A stretch of 64,000 nucleotides of DNA from Myxococcales bacterium (lineage in GTDB: Bacteria > Myxococcota > Myxococcia > Myxococcales > Anaeromyxobacteraceae), in the NCBI GenBank assembly GCA_021806645.1, contig JAJZQX010000006.1, positions 186,001 to 250,000 of the forward strand, written 5' to 3'. The notes under the pieces were generated by a model. The model did not search any database, was not told where the DNA came from, and saw only the letters and a program-made list of their open reading frames with translations. Below, piece after piece: positions 36,294 through 45,498 of this stretch (position 1 is its first letter; every line of letters starts with the position of its first letter). A program made the position numbers and the translations under genes.

Positions 36294-36891
36294 CGGGTAG
36301 GAGCCCGGCGATTTCAGCGTGTCGCGGCGGCCTGACGCTGGCGGAGGCCAGCAAGCTGGTCTTCGGTGGCGGCGACGAGCAGGTCGCGCACCGACTGGAG
36401 CAGTGATTTCCAGCGGGTGGCGCGCCCCTCGTCCGAGCGGAGCGTCACCGAGCGGTAGAGCGCCAGCACGCTCACCGGCAGCCCCACCGGCGCGAGCGCC
36501 TTGCGCCGCCACGCCGCCTTCACCGCCCGGTGCAACGCCGCCCGCAGCCCGCCGAGCGACAACACCCGGCAGAGCGCGTCCCGCGCCGTGGTGGCGGCCA
36601 GCCGCCGCGGTAGTCCGAGCCGGCGGCGCATCGTCAGCGCCAGCGACGCACTCAGGTCCTCGGACTCCGAGAGGCTCCGGCACCCGGCCATGAGGCCCAG
36701 CAGCGTCGCCTGGAGGATCTGCGCCAGGCTCCAGCGCCCCTCCCGCGCCCTCGGGCCGGGCACCTCCTCCAGCCCCAGCTCCGGCAGCCGCGCCGCCAGG
36801 AGCCCCGCCATCCTCCTCACCGCTCTTCCCCTCATCGATCTCCTCTCGTATGATCCCCGGGTCGTTGGCATCCGCCGGGCTCCTACCCGAC
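36294..36891. mobile_element. Internally deleted insertion sequence with 17-bp terminal inverted repeats
   Basis: 36294–36310 and 36875–36891 are perfect 17-bp inverted repeats, reading cgggtaggagcccggcg inward from each end. They enclose a single minus-strand transposase-like gene with its own RBS. At 598 bp the element is too short for a complete IS of this kind (usually well over 1 kb). No target-site duplication is evident at the borders. It looks like a non-autonomous, MITE-like derivative. Confidence 0.8.
36314..36835 (-). pseudogene. Truncated DDE transposase (IS4/ISAs1-like) with internal deletion
   Basis: 173 residues, with AGAGGAG before ATG 36835. The N-terminal ~125 residues match the DNA-binding start of ISAs1-like transposases (LAQILQATLLGLMAGCRSLS, RRRLGLPRRLAATTARDALC, AVKAAWRRKALAP, GLPVSVLAL). 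The next residues (YRSVTLRSDEGRATRWKSLL, LVAATEDQLAGLRQ) read like the C-terminal end of the same family. The catalytic Asp-Asp-Glu core is absent. The joint is in frame, so a short DNA-binding protein could still be made. Confidence 0.72.
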
Positions 36892-36904
36892 GACAAGCCG
36901 AACC

Positions 36905-36935
36905 GCGGCGGGCGATCACCAGGATCGCCCGCCGC
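36905..36935. other. Perfect 13-bp hairpin
   Basis: Arms 36905–36917 (gcggcgggcgatc) and 36923–36935 pair without mismatch around the loop ACCAG, followed on the plus strand by acctcttt. It lies 13 bp outside the IS right end. It could be a terminator on either strand or a protein-binding site. Confidence 0.6.
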
Positions 36936-37320
36936 ACCTCTTTGGTACCCCGAGTGAGGATGGGCTGGCGAACTTGTGCTCGCGGCTGCGCAGGGTCCGG
37001 CGCCAGTCCAAACGTCTGGACTTCCAAGAGCCCTTCAGTCCGGGCGGCTACCGCCGCCAATCATCCCTGTGGATGGGCTGCGACCATGGTCGAGACCTCA
37101 CCCAGGCAGCCGTCGCAGGTCGCTAGCTCGACGGCGACCATCCCGACTGGAGTCCCCCCTTCGCAACTTCGGGCGCCCAAAGTGGATTTCGGGGGAGTGG
37201 CCGGCTCCTCGAGAAGCAGGCGAGGGCACGGGGGCAGGTCACGACGGCAGCCCGAGGTGACTCCACTCGTCAGGCTGGCCCAAACAGCAGCGGGCGCCCA
37301 GCGATCGGCGAGGAGAACGC
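36936..37320. other. Intergenic region with no convincing gene
   Basis: Several short frames on both strands were inspected; none has motifs or a credible start. The stretch has somewhat less third-position bias than its neighbours. The last bases carry GAGGAG, the RBS of the following lipoprotein gene. Confidence 0.5.
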
Positions 37321-38835
37321 ATGGCCAGGACCGCACCGCGAAGTGGCCGCACCGGAGGGCCCGGCCTGGCAGCCGGCGCGCTGGCGGTTCTGGTCCTCGC
37401 CGCGGCGTCGGCCGGCTGCGTCTCCTCCTCCTCCCCGCACCACGTCGTGCCGACCCGGGACCGGCTCGACCGCGTGAGCTGGGTCGAGGTCGAGGTGCTC
37501 CCCACGGATAACGAGGTGCGCCGGCTCGATGGGACCGAGTTCGGGGCCGGCCCTCCTGCCGGGACCGTGCCTCGCATCCAGGTTAGCCTTCCCAGGCGGG
37601 AGGCCCTCGCCGAGGCCGTGATCGACGCTGGCTCGTGCGGCACCGGCCTCCCCTTCCGGAAGGTGGGACGGGTCCAGGACTGGAGGCGGAGCGCCCGGCT
37701 CACGGTCGAGCTCGAGTCGGTGACGCTGGCCACCGGCGACGGGCCCGATCCGCCGACGGTGCTCTGGATCGAGGTGCGGACCAGGCTGCAGCTTCCAGAC
37801 CACGGGCGCGATCCAGGATCGGCGCGCCACCTCGCCGCCGACCCGAGCCTCCGGCGGCTCTCCGAGTGGGTGGCCGGCGACGGCGCCCGGCTGCGTGAGG
37901 CGGTGTCGGTGCTTGCGGCCGGGCTGGCGCCACGCCTCGTCGCCGACCTGGGCGGAGGGAAGCCGGTGAAACCCTGCGACTGGGACCTGGGGGCGCCGCG
38001 ACCGGACGGCGCCGCCGAATGGACCGACGTGGCGCCGCCGGCGGACGAGGTGCCGCCGAGAGATGCGCCGCCCGCGCCGGTGGCCACCGACGTGGCCACC
38101 ATCCAGCAGTCCTCGCCGGCCGGCGTGAAGGTGCTCGCCGCGCTCGGAGGAGGGGTGGCCGGAGTCTTCGTCGGCGCGGTCTACGGGCTGGGGACGTGCG
38201 CCCAGGCCGTCAAGGGCGGAGGCGGCGGGATCGGGTTGATCGCCTTCGCGGTCTGCAGCGTCGTGGCCGTTCCCGTGGGCGCCGTGGCAGGCAGCGTCGT
38301 CGGCATGGTGAAGGGGGTCTCCTACGTGGGGGACCAGGACGTCGCCGCTAACGCGGCCATGGCCCGGGCCAATACCGGGCTGGCCAGCCAGCTGGCCGCG
38401 GCGGTGCCGCCGGACTGGATGGAAGCGGTCCTGGCCCGGGCCGACCAGGCGCTGGCGGCCGGGGTATCCGGCGAAGGGGCGGCCTCGAGGCTGAGCGTGG
38501 GCGTGGTCCGGCTCGTCGAGGAGCGCGGCGGGCTCCGCATCGCCCAGCTCGAGATGGAGGCGATCCTCCATCCGGCGGGCGACCAGCTGGTCCCCGGGCG
38601 GCATCTCTGCCTGCGCAGCCCCGGGCCGATCCCGACCGAGCTCTGGTTCCGCGACGACGCGATACTGCTCCGCCGCTCGATCGAGGCCAATGTCGCGGCG
38701 GCCGTGGAGAGGGGTGCAGCTAGCCTGTCGCCGCGGCCCGGGGACGGTCCCTGCGTCCTGAGGGGGGCGCGGCCGCCGGTGGCGCAGCCGTCCGAGCCGC
38801 AATCGACGGAGTTTCAGCCGCCCTTGTCGCAGTAG
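37321..38835 (+). CDS. Large lipoprotein with glycine-rich membrane segment, unknown function
   Basis: A 504-residue protein. The signal peptide ends in a lipobox (AAASAGC, Cys ~residue 33), followed by VSSSSPHH. Residues ~45–215 form a mixed domain; a Pro-rich linker is near 225–255. A long Gly/Ala/Val segment with small-residue spacing (~268–325, [27 protein letters not shown]) resembles glycine-zipper membrane segments. The C-terminal domain contains [26 protein letters not shown] precedes the ATG. I do not recognise the family. It stands alone between the IS region and bioB. Confidence 0.75.
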   Translation: MARTAPRSGRTGGPGLAAGALAVLVLAAASAGCVSSSSPHHVVPTRDRLDRVSWVEVEVLPTDNEVRRLDGTEFGAGPPAGTVPRIQVSLPRREALAEAVIDAGSCGTGLPFRKVGRVQDWRRSARLTVELESVTLATGDGPDPPTVLWIEVRTRLQLPDHGRDPGSARHLAADPSLRRLSEWVAGDGARLREAVSVLAAGLAPRLVADLGGGKPVKPCDWDLGAPRPDGAAEWTDVAPPADEVPPRDAPPAPVATDVATIQQSSPAGVKVLAALGGGVAGVFVGAVYGLGTCAQAVKGGGGGIGLIAFAVCSVVAVPVGAVAGSVVGMVKGVSYVGDQDVAANAAMARANTGLASQLAAAVPPDWMEAVLARADQALAAGVSGEGAASRLSVGVVRLVEERGGLRIAQLEMEAILHPAGDQLVPGRHLCLRSPGPIPTELWFRDDAILLRRSIEANVAAAVERGAASLSPRPGDGPCVLRGARPPVAQPSEPQSTEFQPPLSQ

Positions 38836-38854
38836 CCCCAAACGTCCGCCCCCA

Positions 38855-38889
38855 CTCGTCAACCCAGCCCTCCCAGATGGGTTGACGAG
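38855..38889. promoter_or_regulatory. Candidate BirA operator before bioB
   Basis: A perfect 12-bp inverted repeat (38855–38866, ctcgtcaaccca, and 38878–38889) with an 11-nt centre. Written as TCGTCAACC-N15-GGTTGACGA it fits the spacing and symmetry of BirA sites (TTGTAAACC-N15/16-GGTTTACAA), with two differing bases per half. It ends 31 bp before the bioB ATG, where a biotin repressor would act. Confidence 0.6.
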
Positions 38890-38920
38890 CCCGATCCGGC
38901 CTGACATCCTGCGGCCCCTC

Positions 38921-40003
38921 ATGACCGCCATGACCGCCAAGCTCCCCGCCGGCCCCGAGCCCATCTCCGCCGACGAGGCCCGCCGCCTCATCCACCACAC
39001 GTCCGGCCCCGAGCTGGAGGCCCTGCTGGCCCGCGCCAACGCCGTGCGCGCCGCCGTCCACGGCGACGAGGTCTCGCTCTGCGGCATCGTCAACGCCAAG
39101 AGCGGCCACTGCCCCGAGAACTGCGGCTTCTGCTCGCAGTCGGCCCACTTCAAGGAGGCCACGGCGCCCGAGTACCCGCTCATGACCGCGCGCCAGATCG
39201 CCGAGCAGGCCAGGACCGCCGAGCGGGCCGGCGCGCGCGAGTTCTCCATCGTCACCAGCGGCACGCGGGTGGCCAGGGAGGAGGAGCTCAAGACCATCGA
39301 GGAGGCGGTCAAGCTCATCCGCGCCGAGTCGGGCGTGGAGCCGTGCGCCTCGCTCGGCCTCATGCACGCCCCGGAGCTGGAGCGGCTCAAGGCGGCCGGG
39401 CTGATGCACTACCACCACAACCTGGAGACGGCGCGCAGCCACTTCGACCAGGTCTGCACCACCCACACCTACGACGAGCAGCTCGACACCATCCGCGCCG
39501 CCCGCGACCTCGGCTTCCAGGTCTGCTCGGGCGGCATCCTCGGCATGGGCGAGACCCCGGAGCAGCGGGTCGAGTTCGCCGAGACCATCCGCGACCTGGG
39601 CATCCACTGCGTCCCGGTCAACTTCCTCAACCCGCGCCCCGGCACGCCCATGGCCGGCGTCAAGGCCATCACGCCGGGCGAGTGCCTGGCCGCGCTGGCG
39701 GTCTTCCGGCTCATGATGCCTTCCGCCCACATCTTCGTGATGGGCGGGCGCGAGGTGAACCTCGGCGAGCTGCAGCACCGGATCTTCGAGGCCGGCGCCG
39801 ACGGCACCATGGTGGGCAACTACCTCACCAGCGCCGGCGGCACGCCCGAGCAGGTGATCGGGATGACCAGGGAGCACGGCCTGACGCTGCGCCCGCCAGC
39901 CACCGGCCGCTGGGCCTTCACGGGGCAGGCCGAGGGCGAGATCCACTGGAACGAGCAGGCCACCGCCAGCCGCAAGCCGCGCGGCCTGCCGGTGGTCAGC
40001 TAG
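38921..40003 (+). CDS. bioB: Biotin synthase
   Basis: BioB is a radical SAM enzyme that inserts sulfur into dethiobiotin. The 360-residue protein has the CPENCGFC cluster motif (CxxxCxxC, the 4Fe-4S site). It also has [37 protein letters not shown] and the second-cluster region with [10 protein letters not shown]. The start is set at ATG 38921 (a second ATG is at 38930); an in-frame TTG at 38882 lies inside the operator. bioF follows 29 bp downstream. Confidence 0.97.
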   Translation: MTAMTAKLPAGPEPISADEARRLIHHTSGPELEALLARANAVRAAVHGDEVSLCGIVNAKSGHCPENCGFCSQSAHFKEATAPEYPLMTARQIAEQARTAERAGAREFSIVTSGTRVAREEELKTIEEAVKLIRAESGVEPCASLGLMHAPELERLKAAGLMHYHHNLETARSHFDQVCTTHTYDEQLDTIRAARDLGFQVCSGGILGMGETPEQRVEFAETIRDLGIHCVPVNFLNPRPGTPMAGVKAITPGECLAALAVFRLMMPSAHIFVMGGREVNLGELQHRIFEAGADGTMVGNYLTSAGGTPEQVIGMTREHGLTLRPPATGRWAFTGQAEGEIHWNEQATASRKPRGLPVVS

Positions 40004-40032
40004 CCTCGGCAGCCCCACGGCCCCGTTCCGGT

Positions 40033-41220
40033 ATGGCCCACCCCACCCTCGACTGGATCGACCGGGAGCTCGCCAGGCTCTCCGACGCCGGCCTGCGCCG
40101 CGCCCTGGAGCCGATCGGTCCGCGGCAGGGGGCGGAGGTGGAGGTGCGCGGGCGGCGGCTCGTCAACCTCTGCTCCAACGACTACCTCGGGCTGGCCGGC
40201 GACGAGCGGGTGATGAAGGCCGCCGCCGAGGCGGCGCTGGCGGAGGGGGCCGGGAGCGGCGCCTCGCGGCTGGTGGCGGGCGACCTGCCCATCCACGGGA
40301 GGCTGGAGATCGCGCTGGCCGGGCTGCACCGGGCCGAGGCGGCCCTGCTCTTCAACTCCGGTTACCACGCCAACGCCGGCGTGCCCGCGGTGCTGGTGGG
40401 GCGCGAAGACGCCGTCTTCTCCGACGAGCTGAACCACGCCTCCATAATCGACGGCGGGCTCCTCTCCCGCGCCGACCTCCAGCGCTACCGCCACGGCGAC
40501 GCGGAGGAGCTCTCCGGCCTGCTGGCCAGGAGCACGGCGCGCCGCAAGCTGGTCATCACCGACGCCGTCTTCTCCATGGACGGCGACGCCGCGCCGCTCG
40601 CCGACCTCGCCGACGCCTGCCAGCGCCACGGCGCCATGCTCTACGTGGACGAGGCCCACGCCGTCGGCGTGCTCGGGCCCACCGGCGCCGGGCTGGCCGA
40701 GCAGCTGGGGCTGAAGCACCGGGTGGACGTGGAGATGGGCACGCTGGGCAAGGCGCTGGGCGCCTTCGGCGCCTACGTGGCCGGCCAGGCGCGGCTGCGC
40801 GAGCTCCTGCTGACGCGGGCCCGGACCTTCGTCTTCACCACCGCGCTGCCGCCGGCCGCCTGCGGCGCGGCGCTCCGCGCGCTCGAGATCGTCCGGACCG
40901 AGCCGGCGCGGCGGGAGCGGCTCCACGCGCTCATCGCCCACATGAGGGCCGGGCTGCAGGCGCGCGGCTTCGACGTCTCGCGCGTGGTCTCGCCGATCTT
41001 CCCGGTGGTGCTGGGGAGCGAGGCGCGCGCGCTGGCGACCGCGGCCGGGCTGCGCGAGCGGGGCTTCTACGTGCGCGCCATCCGGCCACCCACCGTGCCG
41101 CGCGGCACCAGCCGGCTGCGCGTGGCGCTCACCGCCGGCCACCAGCCGGCGCAGCTCGACGCCTTCCTGGGGGCGCTCGACGAGGTGCTGGCGGGCCTGC
41201 CGCTCAGCGCCGCGGGCTGA
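40033..41220 (+). CDS. bioF: 8-amino-7-oxononanoate synthase
   Basis: BioF condenses pimeloyl-ACP/CoA with alanine in biotin synthesis. The 395-residue PLP enzyme shows LVNLCSNDYLGLAGDERV, GAGSGASRLVAGDLPIH, LLFNSGYHANAGV, the Asp/His of YVDEAHAVGVLGPTG, and the PLP lysine in GTLGKALGAFGAYVAG. It follows bioB and probably shares its BirA control. Its last 17 bases overlap the convergent minus-strand gene. Confidence 0.95.
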   Translation: MAHPTLDWIDRELARLSDAGLRRALEPIGPRQGAEVEVRGRRLVNLCSNDYLGLAGDERVMKAAAEAALAEGAGSGASRLVAGDLPIHGRLEIALAGLHRAEAALLFNSGYHANAGVPAVLVGREDAVFSDELNHASIIDGGLLSRADLQRYRHGDAEELSGLLARSTARRKLVITDAVFSMDGDAAPLADLADACQRHGAMLYVDEAHAVGVLGPTGAGLAEQLGLKHRVDVEMGTLGKALGAFGAYVAGQARLRELLLTRARTFVFTTALPPAACGAALRALEIVRTEPARRERLHALIAHMRAGLQARGFDVSRVVSPIFPVVLGSEARALATAAGLRERGFYVRAIRPPTVPRGTSRLRVALTAGHQPAQLDAFLGALDEVLAGLPLSAAG

Positions 41221-41662
41221 GCCGTCCCAGCATCGTCTGCCGCTCGAATGGGCTGCCCGAGCCGCCGCCGGCGTCCACGGCGGTGAAGGTGCCGCCGCCG
41301 CCTCGCCCGGCGTAGGCGCCGGTGGCGCCCACCACCTGCCAGCGTCCGAAGATGGGCGGGTAGACGGCCCCGCGCAGCCTGGTGTCGAGCCGCAAGGTGA
41401 GCGTGCCGAGCTTTCCCTCCAGCACCCGCTCCACCCGTCGTTTCGGCCCGATCAGCGATCCGCGATCGCGCGCCACCCCCCGGTCACGCAGGGCGCCGAG
41501 CCGGAGGGTGAAGGTGCCGGTGAACTGCCAGGGCGGGAAGCGGACGTCGAGGACGACCCGTTCGGTGGCGGCCACGGGGCGCGGCGCCGGCGGGACCCGT
41601 GAGGGCGTGCCGGCGCGGAAGGCCTGGAGCAGGAGGATCGTGAGGTGCGCGGCGGCGGTCAC
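41204..41662 (-). CDS. Small beta-rich protein of unknown function, kinase operon
   Basis: 152 residues. A hydrophobic start (AAHLTILLLQAFRAG) may be a weak signal or anchor. The rest alternates in strands (VVLDVRFPPWQFTGTFTLRL, GTLTLRLDTRLRG) and contains GATGAYAGRGGGGTFTAVDA. That last motif recalls the closing strands of small barrels such as the allene-oxide-cyclase/dirigent type, but this is only a resemblance. The GTG start overlaps the kinase stop by GTGA, making it the last gene of the sigma factor–kinase unit. Confidence 0.65.
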   Translation of the reverse strand: MTAAAHLTILLLQAFRAGTPSRVPPAPRPVAATERVVLDVRFPPWQFTGTFTLRLGALRDRGVARDRGSLIGPKRRVERVLEGKLGTLTLRLDTRLRGAVYPPIFGRWQVVGATGAYAGRGGGGTFTAVDAGGGSGSPFERQTMLGRLSPRR

Positions 41663-44600
41663 CGGCGGCTCCCCTGGGCGGGCGGCGCCGTCGCGGGCGG
41701 AACCGTGGACGGAGGCGCGGGCGCGGCCGGTTCGCGGCCGTGGCGGCGCTCGCAGGCGGCGTGGCGCGTGCGGGCCTCCTCCTCGGACTCGCCGAGCAGG
41801 TGGAGCCGCTGGGCGGTGGTCAGGCAGGCCGAGGTGGAGGCGGCCAGCCGCGCGCGCAGCAGTGGCCACTCGATGGAGGCGACGCGCACGGTGCCGTCGG
41901 CCAGGGCGGTGGCCAGCTCCCGGCCGTCGGGGCTGAAGGTGGCCTCGGAGACGGCCACCGGGTGACCGCGCAGGAGCAGCGGCTCGCCGGAGTCGTCGAG
42001 CGACACCACGCTGACCGAGCCGTCGAAGGAGGCCAGCGCCAGGCGCCGCTGGTCCGGGCTCCAGGCCGGTGTCCAGAGCCGCTCCGGCCAGGCGCGCAAC
42101 GGCGGCAGCTCGGAGAGGTCGGCGGCGCGGAAGAGCCGCAAGGGACCGTCCACCTCGGCCACCGCCACCAGGTCCCCGCGTGGCGAGAGGCCGGCGCGAA
42201 AGACCGCCCGGTCGGCGCGCAGCACGCGAGGGGTGCCTCCGTCGAGCGGCCAGAAGCGGACGGTGGCGTCGAGCTGCGAGGCCGAGACCACCTCCCGGCC
42301 ATCGGGCGAGAAGACCACGTGGGTGATGCCGGCCTCGTGCCCCTCCAGCCGGACCACCTCGCCATGGCCGTCGGCGGCGTGGAGCCGGATGACGCCGTCC
42401 AGGCCGGCGGTGGCCACGCGCGCACCGTCGGGGCTCCAGGCGGCGAAGAGGACGGGGGCGCCGGCTGGCGGCAGGGCCACCAGGAGCGAGCCGTCGGTGG
42501 CGCTCCAGATCCGGGCCACGCCGTCCTCCGAACTGGTCAGGATCCGCCGCTCGTCGGGGTCCCAGGCGGCGGAGTGGATGACGCCGGACGGATCGCGCAC
42601 CGCGAGGAGCTCCTTGCCGCTGGCCCGGTCCCAGGTTCGCGCGGTGCCGTCGTGGCTGGCGGTGAGGAGCCGGAGGCCGTCCCGGCTCCAGGTCACGGTG
42701 TCCACGTAGCCCAGGTGACCGGTGAGGAGGCCCCGGGCGCCGGCGTCGCCGATGGGCCAGACCCGCAGCGTCCCCTCGCGGGCCCGGGTCAGCACGCGCC
42801 GGCCGTCGGGGGTGAAGGCGGCCGCCACGACCGACGGCCCTTCCAGCGGCGTGGGGACCGGCTCGCCCGGACCGGACCAGAGCAGCGCCCGGCCGTCGGT
42901 GCCGAAGGTGAGGAGCCGTCCGCCCACCGGCGCCCAGGCGAGCCGGAAGGCCTCCCGGTGCGCGCGGAGGCGCCGCGGCTCGCCGCCCCTCTCCGCCGCG
43001 TGGAGCTGGAGCGTGCCGTCCACCGCCGCGGCGGCCAGCCGGCCGCTGGCCGGATCGAAGGCCAGCGCGGTGATGGCCGGCCCGGCCCGGCCCCGCACGC
43101 CGAGCGGATCGAGCGTGGGGCCCAGCAACCCGATCGTGCCGCCCTCACCCGCCACCGCCAGCCGTGCGCCATCGGGCGAGATCGCCAGCGCGTAGATCGC
43201 CTGGCCGGTGGCGCGCCGCGCCCGCGTCACGCCGCTCGAGGCGTCGAGGAGCTGGACCTCGCCGTCGGCGTCGGCGGTCACCAGCCGGTCGCCGCGTGGC
43301 GTGAAGGCGAGGGCGAAGACCGGCGCGTCGTGGAGCACCGTCGCCACCACGCGCAGCGGGTCGAGCCCCACCAGCACCAGCCGGCCGTCGAGCGTCGCGA
43401 CCGCGGCGCGCCTCCCGTCGGGCGACACCACCAGCCGCACCAGCGGGGAGCCGCCCAGCGAGAGCGACACGGGCGGCGCGCCACCGTCGAGCTGGTGCAC
43501 GTGGAGCGACCCCTCGTGGCCGGCGGCGACGAGGCGGGCACCATCGGGCGTGAAGGCCAGGTCGTCGGCACGCTGCCCGTCGTGGCGGAGCTGCCGTGGC
43601 GCGCCGGTGCCGTCGTTCCGGAAGATCGCCACGGCGCCGTCGCTCAGGGCCGCCGCGGTGGAGCTGCCGTCGGCCGAGACCGCCAGGGCGACGCCGTTGC
43701 GGGCGCCGTCGAGCACCGCCGCGGGGATCGGGCCGCCCAGGGCCCGCTGCGCCACGTCCACGGCGCGCGGCGGCGGGTGGTCGGAGAGCTCGGAGAGCAG
43801 CAGGACCGCCAGCAGCGGATCGCTGGCCGCCTCGGCGCTCGCCAGCAGCTGGCTCTCGCGCAGGGCCAGCTCCGCGTCGGCGCGCGCCCGCAGCGCCATG
43901 CCGGCGATCCCTGCGGCCAGCACCACGGCGATGGCGCCGGCGGTCCAGACGGCGCGGCGCACCCGGCGCCGCCGCCCGGCGCGCGCCTCGACGGCGGCCC
44001 GTACCGCGTAGGCCCGCTCCACCGACAGCAGCCCGGCGAGCCAGGCCCCGGCGTCCTGCGGCCGGCTGGCCGGATCGCGGGCCAGGCCGCTGGCCAGCAG
44101 CGCCACCAGCTCGGGCGGCGCGTCGCCGAGCGGCGGCGGCGGCGGCGGGCCGGGGCCGAGCACCGCCGAGCGGCCGCCGGAGACCGGATAGGGGAGGGCG
44201 CCGGCGAGCGACTCGTAGAGCACGGCCGCGGCGCCGTAGACGTCGGTGCGGGCGTCCTCCGGCTCGGCCCGCAGCTGCTCCGGCGCCATGTAGGCCGGCG
44301 TGCCGGCCGCCAGCGCCGCCCGCCCCATGATCGAGGCCAGCCCGAAGTCGACCAGCTTGACCGCCCCTTGCCCGGTGAGGAAGACGTTGCCTGGCTTGAG
44401 ATCGCGGTGGAGCACGCCGGCGCCGTGCGCCGCCTCGAGCCCGCGGGCCACCTCCAGCGCGACGCGTAGCGCCTCGCCCGGGGGGAGCGGCCCCCGCCGC
44501 AGCCGCGACGCCAGGGTCTCGCCGCGGAGCAGCTCCATGATCAGGTACGGCGTCCCCTCGTGGACCCCGGAGTCGTGGAGCGTGACCACGTTGGGGTGGT

Positions 44601-44895
44601 TGAGCCGCGCCGCGGCCTCGGCCTCTTCCTTGAGCGGCTTGGCCAGCTTCTCCAGGGCCCGGGTCCTCCCCGGCCGGATGGCCTTGAAGGCCACCGCGCG
44701 CGACAGCTCCCGGTCCCTGGCCTCGAAGACCAACCCGAAGCCGCCGCGCCCCAGCTCGCGCACCAGCTCGAAGCGCCCCGCCACCACGTCGCCCGGCCGG
44801 AGCTCGGGCAGCAGCTCCTCCGGTGCGCGGGAGGGCGCCGAGGCCAGCTCGCCAAGGAGCGACGAGATGGACGAGGACGGCTGGTGCGCCGTCAA
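41659..44895 (-). CDS. Ser/Thr protein kinase with WD40 propeller
   Basis: A 1078-residue membrane kinase. Kinase domain ~40–300: glycine loop LGRGGFGLVFEA, Lys in AVAFKAI, HRDLKPGNVFLT, DFGLASIMG, GTPAYMAPEQL. One membrane helix follows near 335–355 (AVWTAGAIAVVLAAGIAGM). The rest (~400–1020) is a long run of WD40 units of the form FTPDGARLVAAGHEGSLHV, enough for about two propellers. A Pro-rich tail closes it. The start is TTG 44895, seven bases after AAGGAGG, overlapping the sigma factor stop (TTGA). Predicted: cytoplasmic kinase with the propeller across the membrane. Confidence 0.9.
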   Translation of the reverse strand: MTAHQPSSSISSLLGELASAPSRAPEELLPELRPGDVVAGRFELVRELGRGGFGLVFEARDRELSRAVAFKAIRPGRTRALEKLAKPLKEEAEAAARLNHPNVVTLHDSGVHEGTPYLIMELLRGETLASRLRRGPLPPGEALRVALEVARGLEAAHGAGVLHRDLKPGNVFLTGQGAVKLVDFGLASIMGRAALAAGTPAYMAPEQLRAEPEDARTDVYGAAAVLYESLAGALPYPVSGGRSAVLGPGPPPPPPLGDAPPELVALLASGLARDPASRPQDAGAWLAGLLSVERAYAVRAAVEARAGRRRRVRRAVWTAGAIAVVLAAGIAGMALRARADAELALRESQLLASAEAASDPLLAVLLLSELSDHPPPRAVDVAQRALGGPIPAAVLDGARNGVALAVSADGSSTAAALSDGAVAIFRNDGTGAPRQLRHDGQRADDLAFTPDGARLVAAGHEGSLHVHQLDGGAPPVSLSLGGSPLVRLVVSPDGRRAAVATLDGRLVLVGLDPLRVVATVLHDAPVFALAFTPRGDRLVTADADGEVQLLDASSGVTRARRATGQAIYALAISPDGARLAVAGEGGTIGLLGPTLDPLGVRGRAGPAITALAFDPASGRLAAAAVDGTLQLHAAERGGEPRRLRAHREAFRLAWAPVGGRLLTFGTDGRALLWSGPGEPVPTPLEGPSVVAAAFTPDGRRVLTRAREGTLRVWPIGDAGARGLLTGHLGYVDTVTWSRDGLRLLTASHDGTARTWDRASGKELLAVRDPSGVIHSAAWDPDERRILTSSEDGVARIWSATDGSLLVALPPAGAPVLFAAWSPDGARVATAGLDGVIRLHAADGHGEVVRLEGHEAGITHVVFSPDGREVVSASQLDATVRFWPLDGGTPRVLRADRAVFRAGLSPRGDLVAVAEVDGPLRLFRAADLSELPPLRAWPERLWTPAWSPDQRRLALASFDGSVSVVSLDDSGEPLLLRGHPVAVSEATFSPDGRELATALADGTVRVASIEWPLLRARLAASTSACLTTAQRLHLLGESEEEARTRHAACERRHGREPAAPAPPSTVPPATAPPAQGSRR

Positions 44896-45479
44896 AGCAG
44901 CCCCTCCTTCCGCGCGCCCTCGGCCAGCTTCTCCTTGAGCCGCTCGAACCGCTTGCGCAGCGCCGGCTCCTCGACCGGGACGCCGCGCTCGTCGCCCAGC
45001 ACCAGCGCCACCTCGCCCCAGGTGAGGCCGCGGTCCACGCGCAGCACCAGCAGCGTCCGCTCGTCGGGGGTGAGCGCCTCGCGCAGCCTGTCCAGCGTGG
45101 CTTGCCGGGCCTGGTCGCGGCCGAGGAAGACAGACGAGCGGACCTCCTCGACGAGGCGGGACAGCCCGGTGGTCTCGAGCCGCTGGCCGCGGCCGCGGTA
45201 GGGGTCTCGCAGGAAGCGGGCGGCGGCGTGCCACGCCAGCCGGTAACACCAGACCCGCACCGGGCACTCGCGCCGGAAGCCGGGCAGGCCACGCCAGAGA
45301 TCCTCGCTGAACATCGAGAAGACCTCGCCGGCGTCGGCCTCGCTCCGCAGCACCGAGCAGAGGTAGCCGAGCAGCTGCGGGCCGTACTCGCCGACCACCA
45401 GCGTGGCGGCGCCGGCGTGGTCGCCCCGGTCGAGCGCCACCAGGCAGCGAGCTTCGACCTCGACCGCGACCTGCGCCAT
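44892..45479 (-). CDS. ECF-like sigma factor coupled to kinase
   Basis: 195 residues with a sigma region 2 (LLGYLCSVLRSEADAGEVFS, SEDLWRGLPGFRRECPVRVW, CYRLAWHAAARFLRD) and a region 4 helix-turn-helix (LREALTPDERTLLVLRVDRG, LTWGEVALVLG, ALRKRFERLKEKL). Region 2.4 and the linker are divergent, as in ECF groups that sit next to Ser/Thr kinases. No anti-sigma gene is present. Control by phosphorylation from the coupled kinase is inferred from the gene order. Confidence 0.85.
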   Translation of the reverse strand: MAQVAVEVEARCLVALDRGDHAGAATLVVGEYGPQLLGYLCSVLRSEADAGEVFSMFSEDLWRGLPGFRRECPVRVWCYRLAWHAAARFLRDPYRGRGQRLETTGLSRLVEEVRSSVFLGRDQARQATLDRLREALTPDERTLLVLRVDRGLTWGEVALVLGDERGVPVEEPALRKRFERLKEKLAEGARKEGLL

Positions 45480-45498
45480 GCGACCTCTCGACTCGGTG

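Noticed and set aside
38882-38920. TTG 38882 as bioB start
   Set aside because: It lies inside the operator palindrome and has no RBS; BioB homology begins after ATG 38921.
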